From JAODBJ01 sp963782465 (GTDB lineage Bacteria; Actinomycetota; Acidimicrobiia; IMCC26256; PALSA-610): a stretch of DNA of 64,000 bases. The stretch's first letter is position 1, and every line of letters begins with the position of its first letter. A program made the translations under genes and the position numbers. The DNA is taken from NCBI GenBank assembly GCA_963782465.1, contig CAWAJR010000003.1, forward strand, positions 1-64,000, read 5' to 3'. Positions 23,849-32,425 of the stretch are shown one piece after another. The notes beneath the pieces were generated by a model. It was not told the DNA's origin. It searched no databases and saw only the letters and a list, made by a program, of their open reading frames with translations.

Positions 23849-24793
23849 ATGTCGGCGCAAAGGAATGCGCGCCTCGTCGCGAGCGGGGTCGTGCTCATCA
23901 TCAGCGCGCTCGTTCTCGAGCTGGGCAACAGGCGGCCCGACGCGGAGGTGTTCCTCCTCGCGTTCGGGATCGGCGCTTGTGCGGCGAGCGGCGTCGTTGC
24001 GCTCGCGGCTCGCGCCCGGGCCACGATCTACGTGGTGCTGATGGGCGCGTACGTTGCCTACGGCGTCACCGCGTCGCTCGTCGGAACTGCGTCGACTCAT
24101 CGCTCGCTGTTCCTGTTCGCGACGACGGTTGCGCTGGGGCTGTGCTTCACCTTGCTCCACGAGCACGCGAACGGCATACCGAACCTTGTCGCGATCCTGC
24201 GCACCAACGAAGCCGGCTACGCGCTCGTCGTCGACGAGGACACGGCGGCGCGCACCGTGGAGGGCGAACTCGCCCGTAGCCGCCGCCACGATCGGCCGCT
24301 CAGCTTCCTGCTCCTCGAACCCGATGGTCGAGCTCGCGCCCCCGAATTCGAGAACGAGCTACGGCACGTGTCGTCGCTCGCCGTCCGCGAGCTGGAAGAG
24401 GTGTACACACGTGCGCGTATCTGCGAGTTGATCGCCGAGCAGGTGCGCCGAAGCGACGTCGTGGTGTCGTCGGCGAAGAACCAATTCGTGGTGATCAGTA
24501 CCGACACGAGCGAAGCGGGAACCGAGGCCCTCGCGGCTCGGATGAGCGCCGCGACGAAGGTCGCGCTCGGCGTCTCGCTCCGCTCGGGTATCGCCACCTT
24601 TCCCGCGCAAGGAACGAACTACGGCGAACTGGTCGCGACGGCGGCCGAGGCCGTCGGCCGTTCCGACCGGGAGGTACCGGCTGAGGTCGACGCGGCGGCA
24701 ACGGTCACGAACGTCGCCCCGGTCGCGCCGCTCGCGGCGGCATCCGAGGGTGGTGTCCCGGCGACCTGGGATCGGGCGCAGGCGAACCCGTGA
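23849..24793 (+). CDS. Membrane protein with degenerate GGDEF-like domain
   Basis: It has 314 residues. Four or five membrane helices fill residues 10-110 (LVASGVVLIISALVLEL, AEVFLLAFGIGACAASGVVALAA, IYVVLMGAYVAYG, FLFATTVALGLCFTLL). A nucleotide-cyclase-like domain follows (about 130-275): RSRRHDRPLSFLLLEPDG, RICELIAEQVRRSDVVVSS, then AKNQFVVIS where GGDEF would lie, and GVSLRSGIATFPAQG as the closing segment. The signature residues are absent, so it should not make c-di-GMP but might bind it. It is the first gene of the exopolysaccharide operon, so a gating role is plausible (inference). Its stop overlaps the next GTG. Confidence 0.78.
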   Translation: MSAQRNARLVASGVVLIISALVLELGNRRPDAEVFLLAFGIGACAASGVVALAARARATIYVVLMGAYVAYGVTASLVGTASTHRSLFLFATTVALGLCFTLLHEHANGIPNLVAILRTNEAGYALVVDEDTAARTVEGELARSRRHDRPLSFLLLEPDGRARAPEFENELRHVSSLAVRELEEVYTRARICELIAEQVRRSDVVVSSAKNQFVVISTDTSEAGTEALAARMSAATKVALGVSLRSGIATFPAQGTNYGELVATAAEAVGRSDREVPAEVDAAATVTNVAPVAPLAAASEGGVPATWDRAQANP

Positions 24794-25482
24794 TCCGCCT
24801 CGTGGAAGGAACGCGACCGTCGTCGGCACTGGATGAATGCCCGTGGCTGACGCACTACCCGGTGAGCTCGTTCCGTCGTGACCCGCGAGGCATACGGAAG
24901 CGAGTGTTCGACGAGGTCGTTGCGACGCTGCTGCTCGCGCTCAGCGCGCCGCTCCTGCTCGTTGCGGTCGTGGCGATCAAGATCTCGAGCCCGCGCGGCA
25001 CGGTGCTCTTCCGCCAACGGCGGGCGGGGTACGGAGGCCGGCAGTTCACGCTCTACAAGTTGCGCACGATGGCGCCCGATGCCGAGCTTCGCAAGGTCGA
25101 ACTCGCGCACCTCAACTCGCGGCAGTGGCCCGACTTCAAAATCGAACGCGATCCGCGCGTCACCAGAGTCGGTCGGGTCCTGCGCTCGACAAGTATCGAC
25201 GAGCTGCCGCAGCTGTTCAACGTCCTGCGCGGCGACATGTCGCTCGTCGGCCCTCGCCCAACGTCGCTCCCGGCCGGCGGGTATGAACGCTGGCAGTACG
25301 AACGGTTCGCGGTGCGGCCCGGTTTGACGGGCCTGTGGCAGGTGTCGGCGCGAGGATCGAGTTCGTTCGACCATCGCTTGCGCCTCGACATCGCGTACGC
25401 GACGCGGCAGTCGCTGCGTCTCGACCTCGAGATCCTGGTCCGGACGATCCCCGCGGTGTTCATGGGGCGGGGGGCGGTGTGA
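24790..25482 (+). CDS. Priming sugar transferase (polyprenyl-phosphate sugar-1-phosphate transferase)
   Basis: It transfers a sugar-phosphate to undecaprenyl phosphate, the first step of repeat-unit assembly. It has 230 residues and a single membrane helix or re-entrant segment (VVATLLLALSAPLLLVAVVAI). Family signatures are FRQRRAGYGGRQFTLYKLRTM in part, DPRVTRVGRVLRSTSIDELPQ, FNVLRGDMSLVGPRPT and VRPGLTGLWQVSARG. This is the short form (EpsL/CapM-like) lacking the N-terminal multi-helix domain of WcaJ. GTG 24790 overlaps the preceding stop by four bases. Confidence 0.93.
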   Translation: MIRLVEGTRPSSALDECPWLTHYPVSSFRRDPRGIRKRVFDEVVATLLLALSAPLLLVAVVAIKISSPRGTVLFRQRRAGYGGRQFTLYKLRTMAPDAELRKVELAHLNSRQWPDFKIERDPRVTRVGRVLRSTSIDELPQLFNVLRGDMSLVGPRPTSLPAGGYERWQYERFAVRPGLTGLWQVSARGSSSFDHRLRLDIAYATRQSLRLDLEILVRTIPAVFMGRGAV

Positions 25483-26357
25483 TGACGCAACACAGTGTGG
25501 CCCGGCGCGCCGACTTGTCGGCGGCGGGCTTCGCGGGCGAAGTGCAGCGCACGTGGTGGTTCATCGCGGCCCAGGCGCTCGCCGCGCTCGTGGTGGTGGT
25601 GATCGTCGCCGCGGTAACGAGCACGTCGTCGTCGACGTACACGGCGCGGTTCGTCCTGCACCCCGGGAAGGACACCCCCGTCGGCGATGTGGCCAACCTC
25701 GAGAACGAGCTGCAACCCGACGGTCCGGTCGTGCAGACGGTGCTCAAGGTGTTGAGCAGCTCCGAGATCCTGCACCGGGCCGCGATCCAGGCCGGGGTGC
25801 CGGCCGGCGGCTACACGCTGGACGCGACCGTCAGTCCCGGGAGCAACTACTTCGTCGCGACGATCGAAGGACCTCGCGGCTCGGTCGCCGCGAAGCTCGG
25901 CCAGGCGTACGAATCGGTCGCATCGGCCTACGTCGAGACGAGCTACCGCGGGTACACGTTCGATCAACTCGGCAACGACAGCAGCCATAACAACACGTTC
26001 CCGCCGGGCGCCGACGTCTTGCTGCTCGCACTCGTGCTCGGCGCCGCGCTCGCAGTCGGCGAACTGTTCCTCGTGTACGCGGCGCGAGAACTTCGCGCCG
26101 GAGCCGGCGACGGGGCGAGCGACCGCGCTGCGCCCGAACTCGAGCCCGAACCTGAGGACGCGACGGGCGCCGGGGGGCAGCCCGAGGTGGTCATCGACCT
26201 CGTCGAGGCCGAGGCCATTCACGCCGGCGCGAAAGGGAACGGGAAGTCGGGCGGGAACGGCGACGGGAAGGTGAGCGGGAACAGGAACGGGAAGCAGGGT
26301 GGCATCCCGGCGAAGGTGCGCGGGAGCCGGCCACCGCGGCGGCCCGACACCGCATGA
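25482..26357 (+). CDS. Wzz-like polysaccharide co-polymerase with basic Gly/Asn tail
   Basis: It is a chain-length determinant-type membrane protein of 291 residues. An N-terminal helix (WFIAAQALAALVVVVIVAAV) is followed by an extracytoplasmic region (YTARFVLHPGKDTPVGDVANLENEL in outline) and a second helix near 180-205 (DVLLLALVLGAALAVGELFLV). The C-terminal 90 residues are cytoplasmic and low-complexity: first acidic (ELEPEPEDATG), then Gly/Asn/Lys repeats (KGNGKSGGNGDGKV). No BY-kinase domain or Tyr cluster is visible. Start ATG 25482 shares its first base with the preceding TGA. Confidence 0.8.
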   Translation: MTQHSVARRADLSAAGFAGEVQRTWWFIAAQALAALVVVVIVAAVTSTSSSTYTARFVLHPGKDTPVGDVANLENELQPDGPVVQTVLKVLSSSEILHRAAIQAGVPAGGYTLDATVSPGSNYFVATIEGPRGSVAAKLGQAYESVASAYVETSYRGYTFDQLGNDSSHNNTFPPGADVLLLALVLGAALAVGELFLVYAARELRAGAGDGASDRAAPELEPEPEDATGAGGQPEVVIDLVEAEAIHAGAKGNGKSGGNGDGKVSGNRNGKQGGIPAKVRGSRPPRRPDTA

Positions 26358-27817
26358 CCGCGGCCGCGCCCGCTCGCGGCCGGCTGTCGCCGGTGCACGC
26401 GTGGTTCGTCGCCGGCGCGACGGCGATCACCGTGGTGCTGGCGGGCGCCGTCGGCGCGTCGGCCCGCCCGGCCGACGGCGCGCTCGTCGTCGCGGCCGGC
26501 GTTCTCGGATTGTTGGGAGCCATTGCCCAACCGCGCTGGGTACTCGTGGTCGGCGTGTTCGCGACCATCGGCTACCTCCCCGACGCGCTCGGCGGTGGCG
26601 GGTTGCGCGCCGCGACCTCCGGGTTCCCGTTCCTGCTGGCGCTCGCGATCGTGTTCCGTCACGCGGCCGGCATCGAGGCGATCCGGCTTCCCCGCCAAGC
26701 GGTGTGGTTCGGCGGGTTCGGTGTCGCGCTCGCCGGGACGATCGCCACTTCTCGCGAAATGACGTTGGGCATGAGCGAACTGGCCGATTACGCGGGGTTC
26801 GCGGTGCTGGCCCTTTCGATGGTCGTCCTCGTCGATTCGGCGATGTGGATGCGCCGCCTGGTGTGGGCCGTCGTCGCCGCGATGGGTCTCCTCGCCGCGC
26901 TCACCGACTTCCAGCAGGTGACGCGGTCGTACGCGAGCAGCTTCGGCGGCCTGGCGACCGTCATCCTCGACAACCACGTCATGCGGAGCAACGGGCCGGT
27001 GAGCGCGAACTTCTTCGGCGAGGTACTGGCGGCTTCCAGCGCGCTCGCCGGGTATCTCGCGCTCTCCGCCCGGCACCGTCGGGAACGGGCCGCGGCGCTG
27101 ATCGCGACTGCGGCCATCCTGCTCGCGCTCGTGTACACGCAGTCGCGGGGTGCATTCGTCGCGGTGGTTGCGGGCGCGATCGTGGTCGCGGTGCTCCGCC
27201 GGGTGGCCCCGCGCCGGCTCGCGCTCATCGCCGTCGTGGTCGTGGCCGTGGGCGCAGTGGCGCTGCCCGGTGAGGTCAAACACCGCTTCGGCGCGCTCGG
27301 TGGCATCACGGCGGGCGCGACGGCGCGCGACCCGTCGCTGCGGGGCAGGCTCAGCGAGAACATCGCGGCGCTGGAGATGTTCCGCGACCATCCGATCGTC
27401 GGCGTCGGCCCGAAGAACTTCGAGCTGCTCTACCCCCGCTACGCGCAACGCACCGGGCTCGACCAGCGCCCCGAACCGCGCGCCGCCCACAGCCTCTATC
27501 TCGAGTCGCTGGCCGAAACCGGCATCGTCGGCTCGGTGCCGTTCGCGCTGCTCCTCTGGGTGTCGCTCCGCCGCGCGCTGCGGGCGCGGCGGGCGGCCGT
27601 CGACGGGCGGGCCGGTCTGCTGGCCGAAGGCTGCTTCGTCGGGTTGGTGACGTTCCTTGTCGCCGCGCTCACCCTGCACCTCGCCTACCCGCGATACCTG
27701 TGGACGTTCGTCGCGCTCGCGTTCGTGGCCGGCAACCTCGCGATCGAACGCGACGCGCCGGCCGGGCGGCGGACCGTCGCGGTGGAACCGCACGACGGGG
27801 TGGTGCGTTCGGTATGA
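26354..27817 (+). CDS. O-antigen ligase/polymerase family membrane protein (Wzy_C)
   Basis: It polymerises or ligates lipid-linked repeat units on the outer face of the membrane. It has 487 residues with ten or more hydrophobic helices. The large outer loop holds the family motif region: RGRLSENIAALEMFRDHPIVGVGPKNFELLYP in outline near residue 330, then AAHSLYLESLAETGIVGSVPFALLLW near 375, with the conserved His. ALVYTQSRGAFVAV near 255 is another recurring element. The start overlaps the Wzz-like stop by four bases. Polymerase versus ligase cannot be told from sequence; in a capsule/EPS locus a polymerase is more likely. Confidence 0.88.
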   Translation: MTAAAPARGRLSPVHAWFVAGATAITVVLAGAVGASARPADGALVVAAGVLGLLGAIAQPRWVLVVGVFATIGYLPDALGGGGLRAATSGFPFLLALAIVFRHAAGIEAIRLPRQAVWFGGFGVALAGTIATSREMTLGMSELADYAGFAVLALSMVVLVDSAMWMRRLVWAVVAAMGLLAALTDFQQVTRSYASSFGGLATVILDNHVMRSNGPVSANFFGEVLAASSALAGYLALSARHRRERAAALIATAAILLALVYTQSRGAFVAVVAGAIVVAVLRRVAPRRLALIAVVVVAVGAVALPGEVKHRFGALGGITAGATARDPSLRGRLSENIAALEMFRDHPIVGVGPKNFELLYPRYAQRTGLDQRPEPRAAHSLYLESLAETGIVGSVPFALLLWVSLRRALRARRAAVDGRAGLLAEGCFVGLVTFLVAALTLHLAYPRYLWTFVALAFVAGNLAIERDAPAGRRTVAVEPHDGVVRSV

Positions 27818-28995
27818 CGGCGCTCGTCGTGGTGGCGATCGTGTCGCTCGCCGTCACCGTGTGGGTCTACGCGGGGTACCCGCTCCTGGTCGCGCTCCTC
27901 GCCCGCGTGCACCCGCGTGCGCGGCGGCGGGCACCACAGCTCGTGCCCGTGTCGGTGATTGTGGCCGCGCACAACGAGGAGGGGATCATCGGTACGAAGG
28001 TCGCGAACATCCTCGCGTCGCGGTACCCGGCCGAACTGCTCGAAGTGATCGTCGTGTCCGACGGCTCCACCGACGGCACGGTCGCCGCCGCGCGCGCCGC
28101 CGGCGCGACGCTCGTCATCCCACTGGCGCGGGTGGGCAAGCTCCGGGCGCTCAACCATGCGGTGAGCCGGGCGCGGGGCGCGGTGCTCGTGTTCACCGAC
28201 GCCGATTCGCAGCTGGAGCCGGGCACCCTCGCCGAACTGACCGCCGATTTCGCCGACCCCGCGATCGGCGCGGTGGCCGCCAACGAAGTGCACGTCGTCG
28301 AGGAGAACGGCGTACCCGTCGCGCGCGGCGAGGGCCTCTACTGGCGGTACGAGCAGGCGATCAAACGTTGGGAGGACCGGGCCGGCAACACGGTGTCGGC
28401 GAGCGGGCGGTGCTACGCCATCCGCCGCGACGTGTTCGTGGCGTCGACGCAGACCGCGAGTACCGACGACTTCGTCATCTCGACCCAGGCGATCCGCGCC
28501 GGCCTCCGCCTCGCGTTCGACGAGGACGCCCGGGTCCTGGTGTACGCACCGGCCGATGGCGGAACGGAACTGCGGCGCAAAGTTCGGGTGATGAACCGCG
28601 GCCTGCGCGGCGCCCTCTCGCTCGCCGCGGCGCTGGCACCGTTCCGGCGACCGGCGTACCTGATGCAGCTGTTGTTCCACAAGATCCTGCGGCGCACGGT
28701 CGGCTTCTTTCTCCTGGCGCTCCTGATCGCCAGCCTGGTGCTCGCCGTGCACGATGCCCGCTGGTGGGCGCTCCTCGCGCCACAGGTCGCGTTGTACGCG
28801 CTGGCCGCCGCGGGTGCGCTGGGCCAGGCGATGGACGCGCAGGTCGCGAAGCCGCTCTGGGTCGCGTACTACTTCTGCCTCTCGAATCTCGCCGCGATGC
28901 TCGCGGTGTGCTCGCTGGCCACTCGTACGCGCTACGAGATGTGGGACCCGGCGCTGGCGCGCGGCAGCCTGGCGAACGTCGAGGCCACGCCGTGA
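27814..28995 (+). CDS. Membrane glycosyltransferase family 2 (processive-like)
   Basis: It has 393 residues with an N-terminal membrane helix (LVVVAIVSLAVTVWVYAGYPLLVALL). The GT-A core follows: VPVSVIVAAHNEEGIIGTKV, VSDGSTDGT, VFTDADSQLEPG (DxD-like), SASGRCYAIRRDVF, then STDDFVISTQAI as acceptor-site acidic residues. C-terminal helices near 285-370 complete a BcsA/IcaA-like topology. A QxxRW motif is not evident; RKVRVMNRGLRGAL stands in that position. It probably builds or elongates the repeat unit. The ATG at 27814 overlaps the previous stop by four bases. Confidence 0.88.
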   Translation: MTALVVVAIVSLAVTVWVYAGYPLLVALLARVHPRARRRAPQLVPVSVIVAAHNEEGIIGTKVANILASRYPAELLEVIVVSDGSTDGTVAAARAAGATLVIPLARVGKLRALNHAVSRARGAVLVFTDADSQLEPGTLAELTADFADPAIGAVAANEVHVVEENGVPVARGEGLYWRYEQAIKRWEDRAGNTVSASGRCYAIRRDVFVASTQTASTDDFVISTQAIRAGLRLAFDEDARVLVYAPADGGTELRRKVRVMNRGLRGALSLAAALAPFRRPAYLMQLLFHKILRRTVGFFLLALLIASLVLAVHDARWWALLAPQVALYALAAAGALGQAMDAQVAKPLWVAYYFCLSNLAAMLAVCSLATRTRYEMWDPALARGSLANVEATP

Positions 28996-29876
28996 GCGCG
29001 CCGGCAACACCTGCACCGCGCGTCGCGCCCGGGGTTCGCAAGGTGTTGAAGCAGGCGGCCGGCGCCGCGGCCCGTTTCGCGCCGCGCCCCGACGTCGGCA
29101 CCCGCCGCGTCGTGCTCTGTTACCACTCCGTGCATCCGACGGTGCATTACAGGTCGGCGACGCCGGAAGGTTTCGCCGAGCACCTCGACTGGCTGCGCGT
29201 GTCGTGCGACGTCGTGCCGCTCGCCGCGCTCACGGCAGGACCGAACCGAGCGGGGCGGCCGCAGGTGGCGTTGACGTTCGACGACGGGTACGCCGACAAC
29301 CACCATTACGCGTTCCCGCTCCTCGCGGCGCGCCGCCTTCCGGCCACCTTCTTCGTGACCGTCGGGTTCCTCGAACGCGACCCGGCGGTGATGGAGCGGC
29401 TCAGCCGGATCTGGCAGACCCCGGCCGCCGAGCTTGCGCCTCTCGCCTGGCGCGAGGTGGCCGAGATGCGTGCCGCGGGTATGGCCTTCGGCTCGCACAC
29501 GTGGAGCCACCCGAACCTGGCCGAACTCGACCATCGTCGCCTGCTCGAGGAGCTGCGGCGATCAAAGGCGACGCTGGAGGATCGCACCGGTGAGCGGGTG
29601 GCCGCTCTCGCGTACCCGTTCGGGAAGTTGCGGCACAACGTGGGGCCGCCGGTGTTCGCGGCCGCGGCTGCGGCGGGTTACGAGCGCGGTTACGTGTCGT
29701 TGCCGCGCGCGGTTGCGAGCAGCGACGCGCCGCTTCGGATTCCCCGTTTCGGTGTCGGCGACGACGACGTCGCCTCGCTCGGCGCCAAGGTGCGGGGCGA
29801 GATCGATTGGCACGCCACCGTCCATCAACGGCTCCCGGCTCGGGTGAGCCGCGTGCTGTTCCCCCTGTACCGGTGA
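28992..29876 (+). CDS. Polysaccharide deacetylase (NodB-homology)
   Basis: It removes N- or O-acetyl groups from a polysaccharide or its precursor. It has 294 residues, starting at GTG 28992 which overlaps the previous TGA. NodB motifs are LTFDDGYADNHH near residue 95 (metal Asp), SHTWSHPNL near 160 (metal His pair) and AYPFGK near 205. An early VLCYHSVHP segment is typical. There is no signal peptide, so it probably acts on the cytoplasmic side or on a lipid-linked sugar. A deacetylase in the middle of the locus suggests amino-sugar content in the polymer. Confidence 0.92.
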   Translation: MSAPATPAPRVAPGVRKVLKQAAGAAARFAPRPDVGTRRVVLCYHSVHPTVHYRSATPEGFAEHLDWLRVSCDVVPLAALTAGPNRAGRPQVALTFDDGYADNHHYAFPLLAARRLPATFFVTVGFLERDPAVMERLSRIWQTPAAELAPLAWREVAEMRAAGMAFGSHTWSHPNLAELDHRRLLEELRRSKATLEDRTGERVAALAYPFGKLRHNVGPPVFAAAAAAGYERGYVSLPRAVASSDAPLRIPRFGVGDDDVASLGAKVRGEIDWHATVHQRLPARVSRVLFPLYR

Positions 29877-30856
29877 TGGCGGGCCCGCCGACGGTCACCC
29901 GCGCCCGGCGCGACACCGCGTTCCCGTTGGTGAGCGCGATCATCACGTCGTACAACTACGGCCGGTTCCTGGCCGACGCGATCGACGGCGTGCTCGCGCA
30001 GCCGTACCCCAACGTCGAGGTGGTCGTCGTCGACGACGGTTCGACTGACGACACGCGGGCGGTCGCGGAACGGTACGCCGATCGCGGTGTGCGCTACGTC
30101 TACCAGGAGAACGCGGGTGCCGCGGCCGCCCGCAACCGGGGCATGGCCGAGACCCGCGGGCCGATCGTCGCGTTCTGCGACGCCGACGACGCCTGGCTCC
30201 CGGTGAAACTGCCGGCCCAGTACGCGCACCTGGCCGCGCACCCCGACATCGCCCTCGTGAGCGCGCACGCCTACGCGTGCGACGAAGCGATGCGCCCGAT
30301 CAGCATCGTGCACGCGGCGCGCGGCAAGACGCGGCACGTGTTCGAGGCACTCCTGGTACGCAACGTCGTGCTCAACCCGACCTGCGTGCTCGTTCGGCGC
30401 GAAGCCCTCGATGCGGTCGGAGGGTTCTCGGACCTGCCGCGGTGGGAAGACTGGGACACGTGGTTGCGTCTCGCGAAGCGCTACCCGGTGGGGTTCGTCG
30501 ACGCGCCCGTGGCGTACGTACGGCGCCATGACGCGGGCTTGTCGCCGAACGACGGCGGGCGACGGTTCGAACTCGACGCCGGCATCCTCGAACGCCATAT
30601 CGCCGACGTCCGGCCGGCGTGGAAGCGCGCGCTGGTGCGGGTGCGAGCGCGTTCGAACGCGCATTTCCACGCCGCCACCACACTGGCCGGCCGGGGCGAC
30701 CGCGGCGGGGCGCGACGTTCTGCGCTCCTCGCGCTGGCGCTGGACCCCACCCTGCTCACGACCCGCAAGGTCGCGCTGGTCGTGCGCACCTGTGGGCCGG
30801 AGGTCGCGTTCGACCGGCTCCGCCGGGTCGCCAAGCGCCGGGTGCCGTTGCCGTGA
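29876..30856 (+). CDS. Soluble glycosyltransferase family 2
   Basis: It has 326 residues starting MAGPPTVTRARRDTAFPLVSAIITSYNYGRFL. The GT-A signature is complete: VVVDDGSTDDT, NAGAAAARNRGM, FCDADDAWLPVKL (DxD) and GGFSDLPRWEDWDTWLRLAK (ED acceptor motif). The C-terminal 80 residues are helical with no membrane segment. It adds one sugar to the growing lipid-linked unit; donor and linkage are unknown. ATG at 29876 overlaps the deacetylase stop by one base. Confidence 0.92.
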   Translation: MAGPPTVTRARRDTAFPLVSAIITSYNYGRFLADAIDGVLAQPYPNVEVVVVDDGSTDDTRAVAERYADRGVRYVYQENAGAAAARNRGMAETRGPIVAFCDADDAWLPVKLPAQYAHLAAHPDIALVSAHAYACDEAMRPISIVHAARGKTRHVFEALLVRNVVLNPTCVLVRREALDAVGGFSDLPRWEDWDTWLRLAKRYPVGFVDAPVAYVRRHDAGLSPNDGGRRFELDAGILERHIADVRPAWKRALVRVRARSNAHFHAATTLAGRGDRGGARRSALLALALDPTLLTTRKVALVVRTCGPEVAFDRLRRVAKRRVPLP

Positions 30857-32424
30857 GCGGTACCGGAGCGATGTTCGAAGCGAGGGGCGCGGTCGGGCGA
30901 GATGCGGGCGGGAAGCGCGCGCCGGAGCCGGCGCTCGAACGGAAGGCGGCGCGGGGCCTCGGCTATGCGGTGTTGACGTTCGTCGCGCAGCGCGGGCTGA
31001 TCTTCGCCGCGACCCTCGTCCTCGCGCGCATCCTCGTGCCGCGGGAATTCGGCATCGTGGCGTTCGCGCTGTCGATCATGAACTACCTCGACGCGCTGAC
31101 GGATCTCGGGCTCGGTTCGGCGTTGATCTACCGGGCCGACGGGGCCGACTCCGACGTGTCTTCGACGTCGTTCTGGTTGTCGATGAGCGGCGCGTGGGTG
31201 CTCGCCGCAGGCATGTTCCTCGCGGCAGCGCCGATCGCGCACGTCGGGTTGCACAACGCTGCCGACCAGCACCAGGCCATCCCCTTGCTGCGCGCGCTCG
31301 CGTTGATGTTCCCGATCTCGGCGCTCGGCAACGTCCACGAGTACCGCCTGCGCGCGCAGCTCGAGTTCCGGCGCCTGTTCGCTCCCCAATTCGCCGGCGC
31401 GTTCGTGCAAGGAGCCGTGAGCCTCGCCGCCGCGTTCGCCGGTGCAGGCGCGTGGAGCCTGATCGTGGGCCAGCTCGCGGGCGAAGGCACCCGGGCGGTC
31501 GCGTTGTGGATCGTGCACCCGTGGCGGCCCCGTTTCGTGATCGTCACGTCGAAGGTGCCCGGGCTCTTGAAGTACGGGCTCGGCATCGTGGCCGTCGGGT
31601 TGCTCGGGAACGGGGCGAAGAACATCGACTACCTGGTGGTCGGTGCCCAGCTCGGTTCGGCGGCGCTCGCGTTCTACTACCTCGCGTTCCGGCTCCCCGA
31701 ACTCATCGTTCTCAGCGTGTTCCAGATCGGGAACGACGTGCTCTTCCCCTTCTACGCGCGCCTGAACGACCTGGGAGCCCGCGCGCGGGCCGACGCGCTG
31801 CGCAGCGGCTACCTCGACAGTGTCAGGCTCGCGGCTGCGGTCGCGTTCCCGGCCGCGTTCGGCATCGCCGCGCTCGCGTCGCCGATCGTGCTGACGTTCT
31901 ACGGTCCCGCGTACCGGTCGTCGATCGCACCGCTCACCTACGTCGCGATCTGGACCGGCCTCGCGTCGATGGCGAGTATGCCGGGAGCCGTGTTCAAAGC
32001 GGTCGGCCGGTCGTGGTTGCTGACGGCTACGGGCGTGATGCAGCTCGCCATCCTCGTCCCGGCGATCTTCGTCGCCGTCCACCATGGCATTGCCGCGGTC
32101 GCCGCGTCGCAGGTGATCGAGAAGACGATCTCGCTCACGCTCCTGGGTGTGATCGTCGGCCGGGTGTTGCGTATCCCGTGGTACGCGACGTGGGTTGTTG
32201 CCGCGCCACCGATCGCGCTTTCCGGGGTCATGGGCGGCGCGGTGTGGGTCGTTGCGCGGCTGTTGCCGCCGGTGCCCGCGCTCGTCGCCGGTGTCGGGTT
32301 CGGGACGTGGTGCTACCTGTTGTTGCTCCGCGCGTTCATCCCCGACGTCTACCGCAAGATCGTTGCGCCCGTCTCGGGTCGCCGGGCCCGCCGCGCGGCA
32401 CTGGCCGAAGTGGGAGCGAGCTGA
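30853..32424 (+). CDS. Wzx-type lipid-linked oligosaccharide flippase
   Basis: It moves lipid-linked repeat units across the membrane. It has 523 residues with about 12-14 hydrophobic helices, after a hydrophilic N-terminus of about 45 residues with GTG start 30853. Family segments are RGLIFAATLVLARILVPREFGIVAFALSI in outline, LGLGSALIYR and DYLVVGAQLGSAALAFYYLAFRLP in outline. These match the MATE-like MOP/PST polysaccharide-transport family. It overlaps the preceding GT2 stop by four bases. With the priming transferase, Wzz-like and Wzy-like proteins it makes a complete Wzx/Wzy-type pathway. Confidence 0.93.
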   Translation: MSGTGAMFEARGAVGRDAGGKRAPEPALERKAARGLGYAVLTFVAQRGLIFAATLVLARILVPREFGIVAFALSIMNYLDALTDLGLGSALIYRADGADSDVSSTSFWLSMSGAWVLAAGMFLAAAPIAHVGLHNAADQHQAIPLLRALALMFPISALGNVHEYRLRAQLEFRRLFAPQFAGAFVQGAVSLAAAFAGAGAWSLIVGQLAGEGTRAVALWIVHPWRPRFVIVTSKVPGLLKYGLGIVAVGLLGNGAKNIDYLVVGAQLGSAALAFYYLAFRLPELIVLSVFQIGNDVLFPFYARLNDLGARARADALRSGYLDSVRLAAAVAFPAAFGIAALASPIVLTFYGPAYRSSIAPLTYVAIWTGLASMASMPGAVFKAVGRSWLLTATGVMQLAILVPAIFVAVHHGIAAVAASQVIEKTISLTLLGVIVGRVLRIPWYATWVVAAPPIALSGVMGGAVWVVARLLPPVPALVAGVGFGTWCYLLLLRAFIPDVYRKIVAPVSGRRARRAALAEVGAS

Positions 32425-32425
32425 C

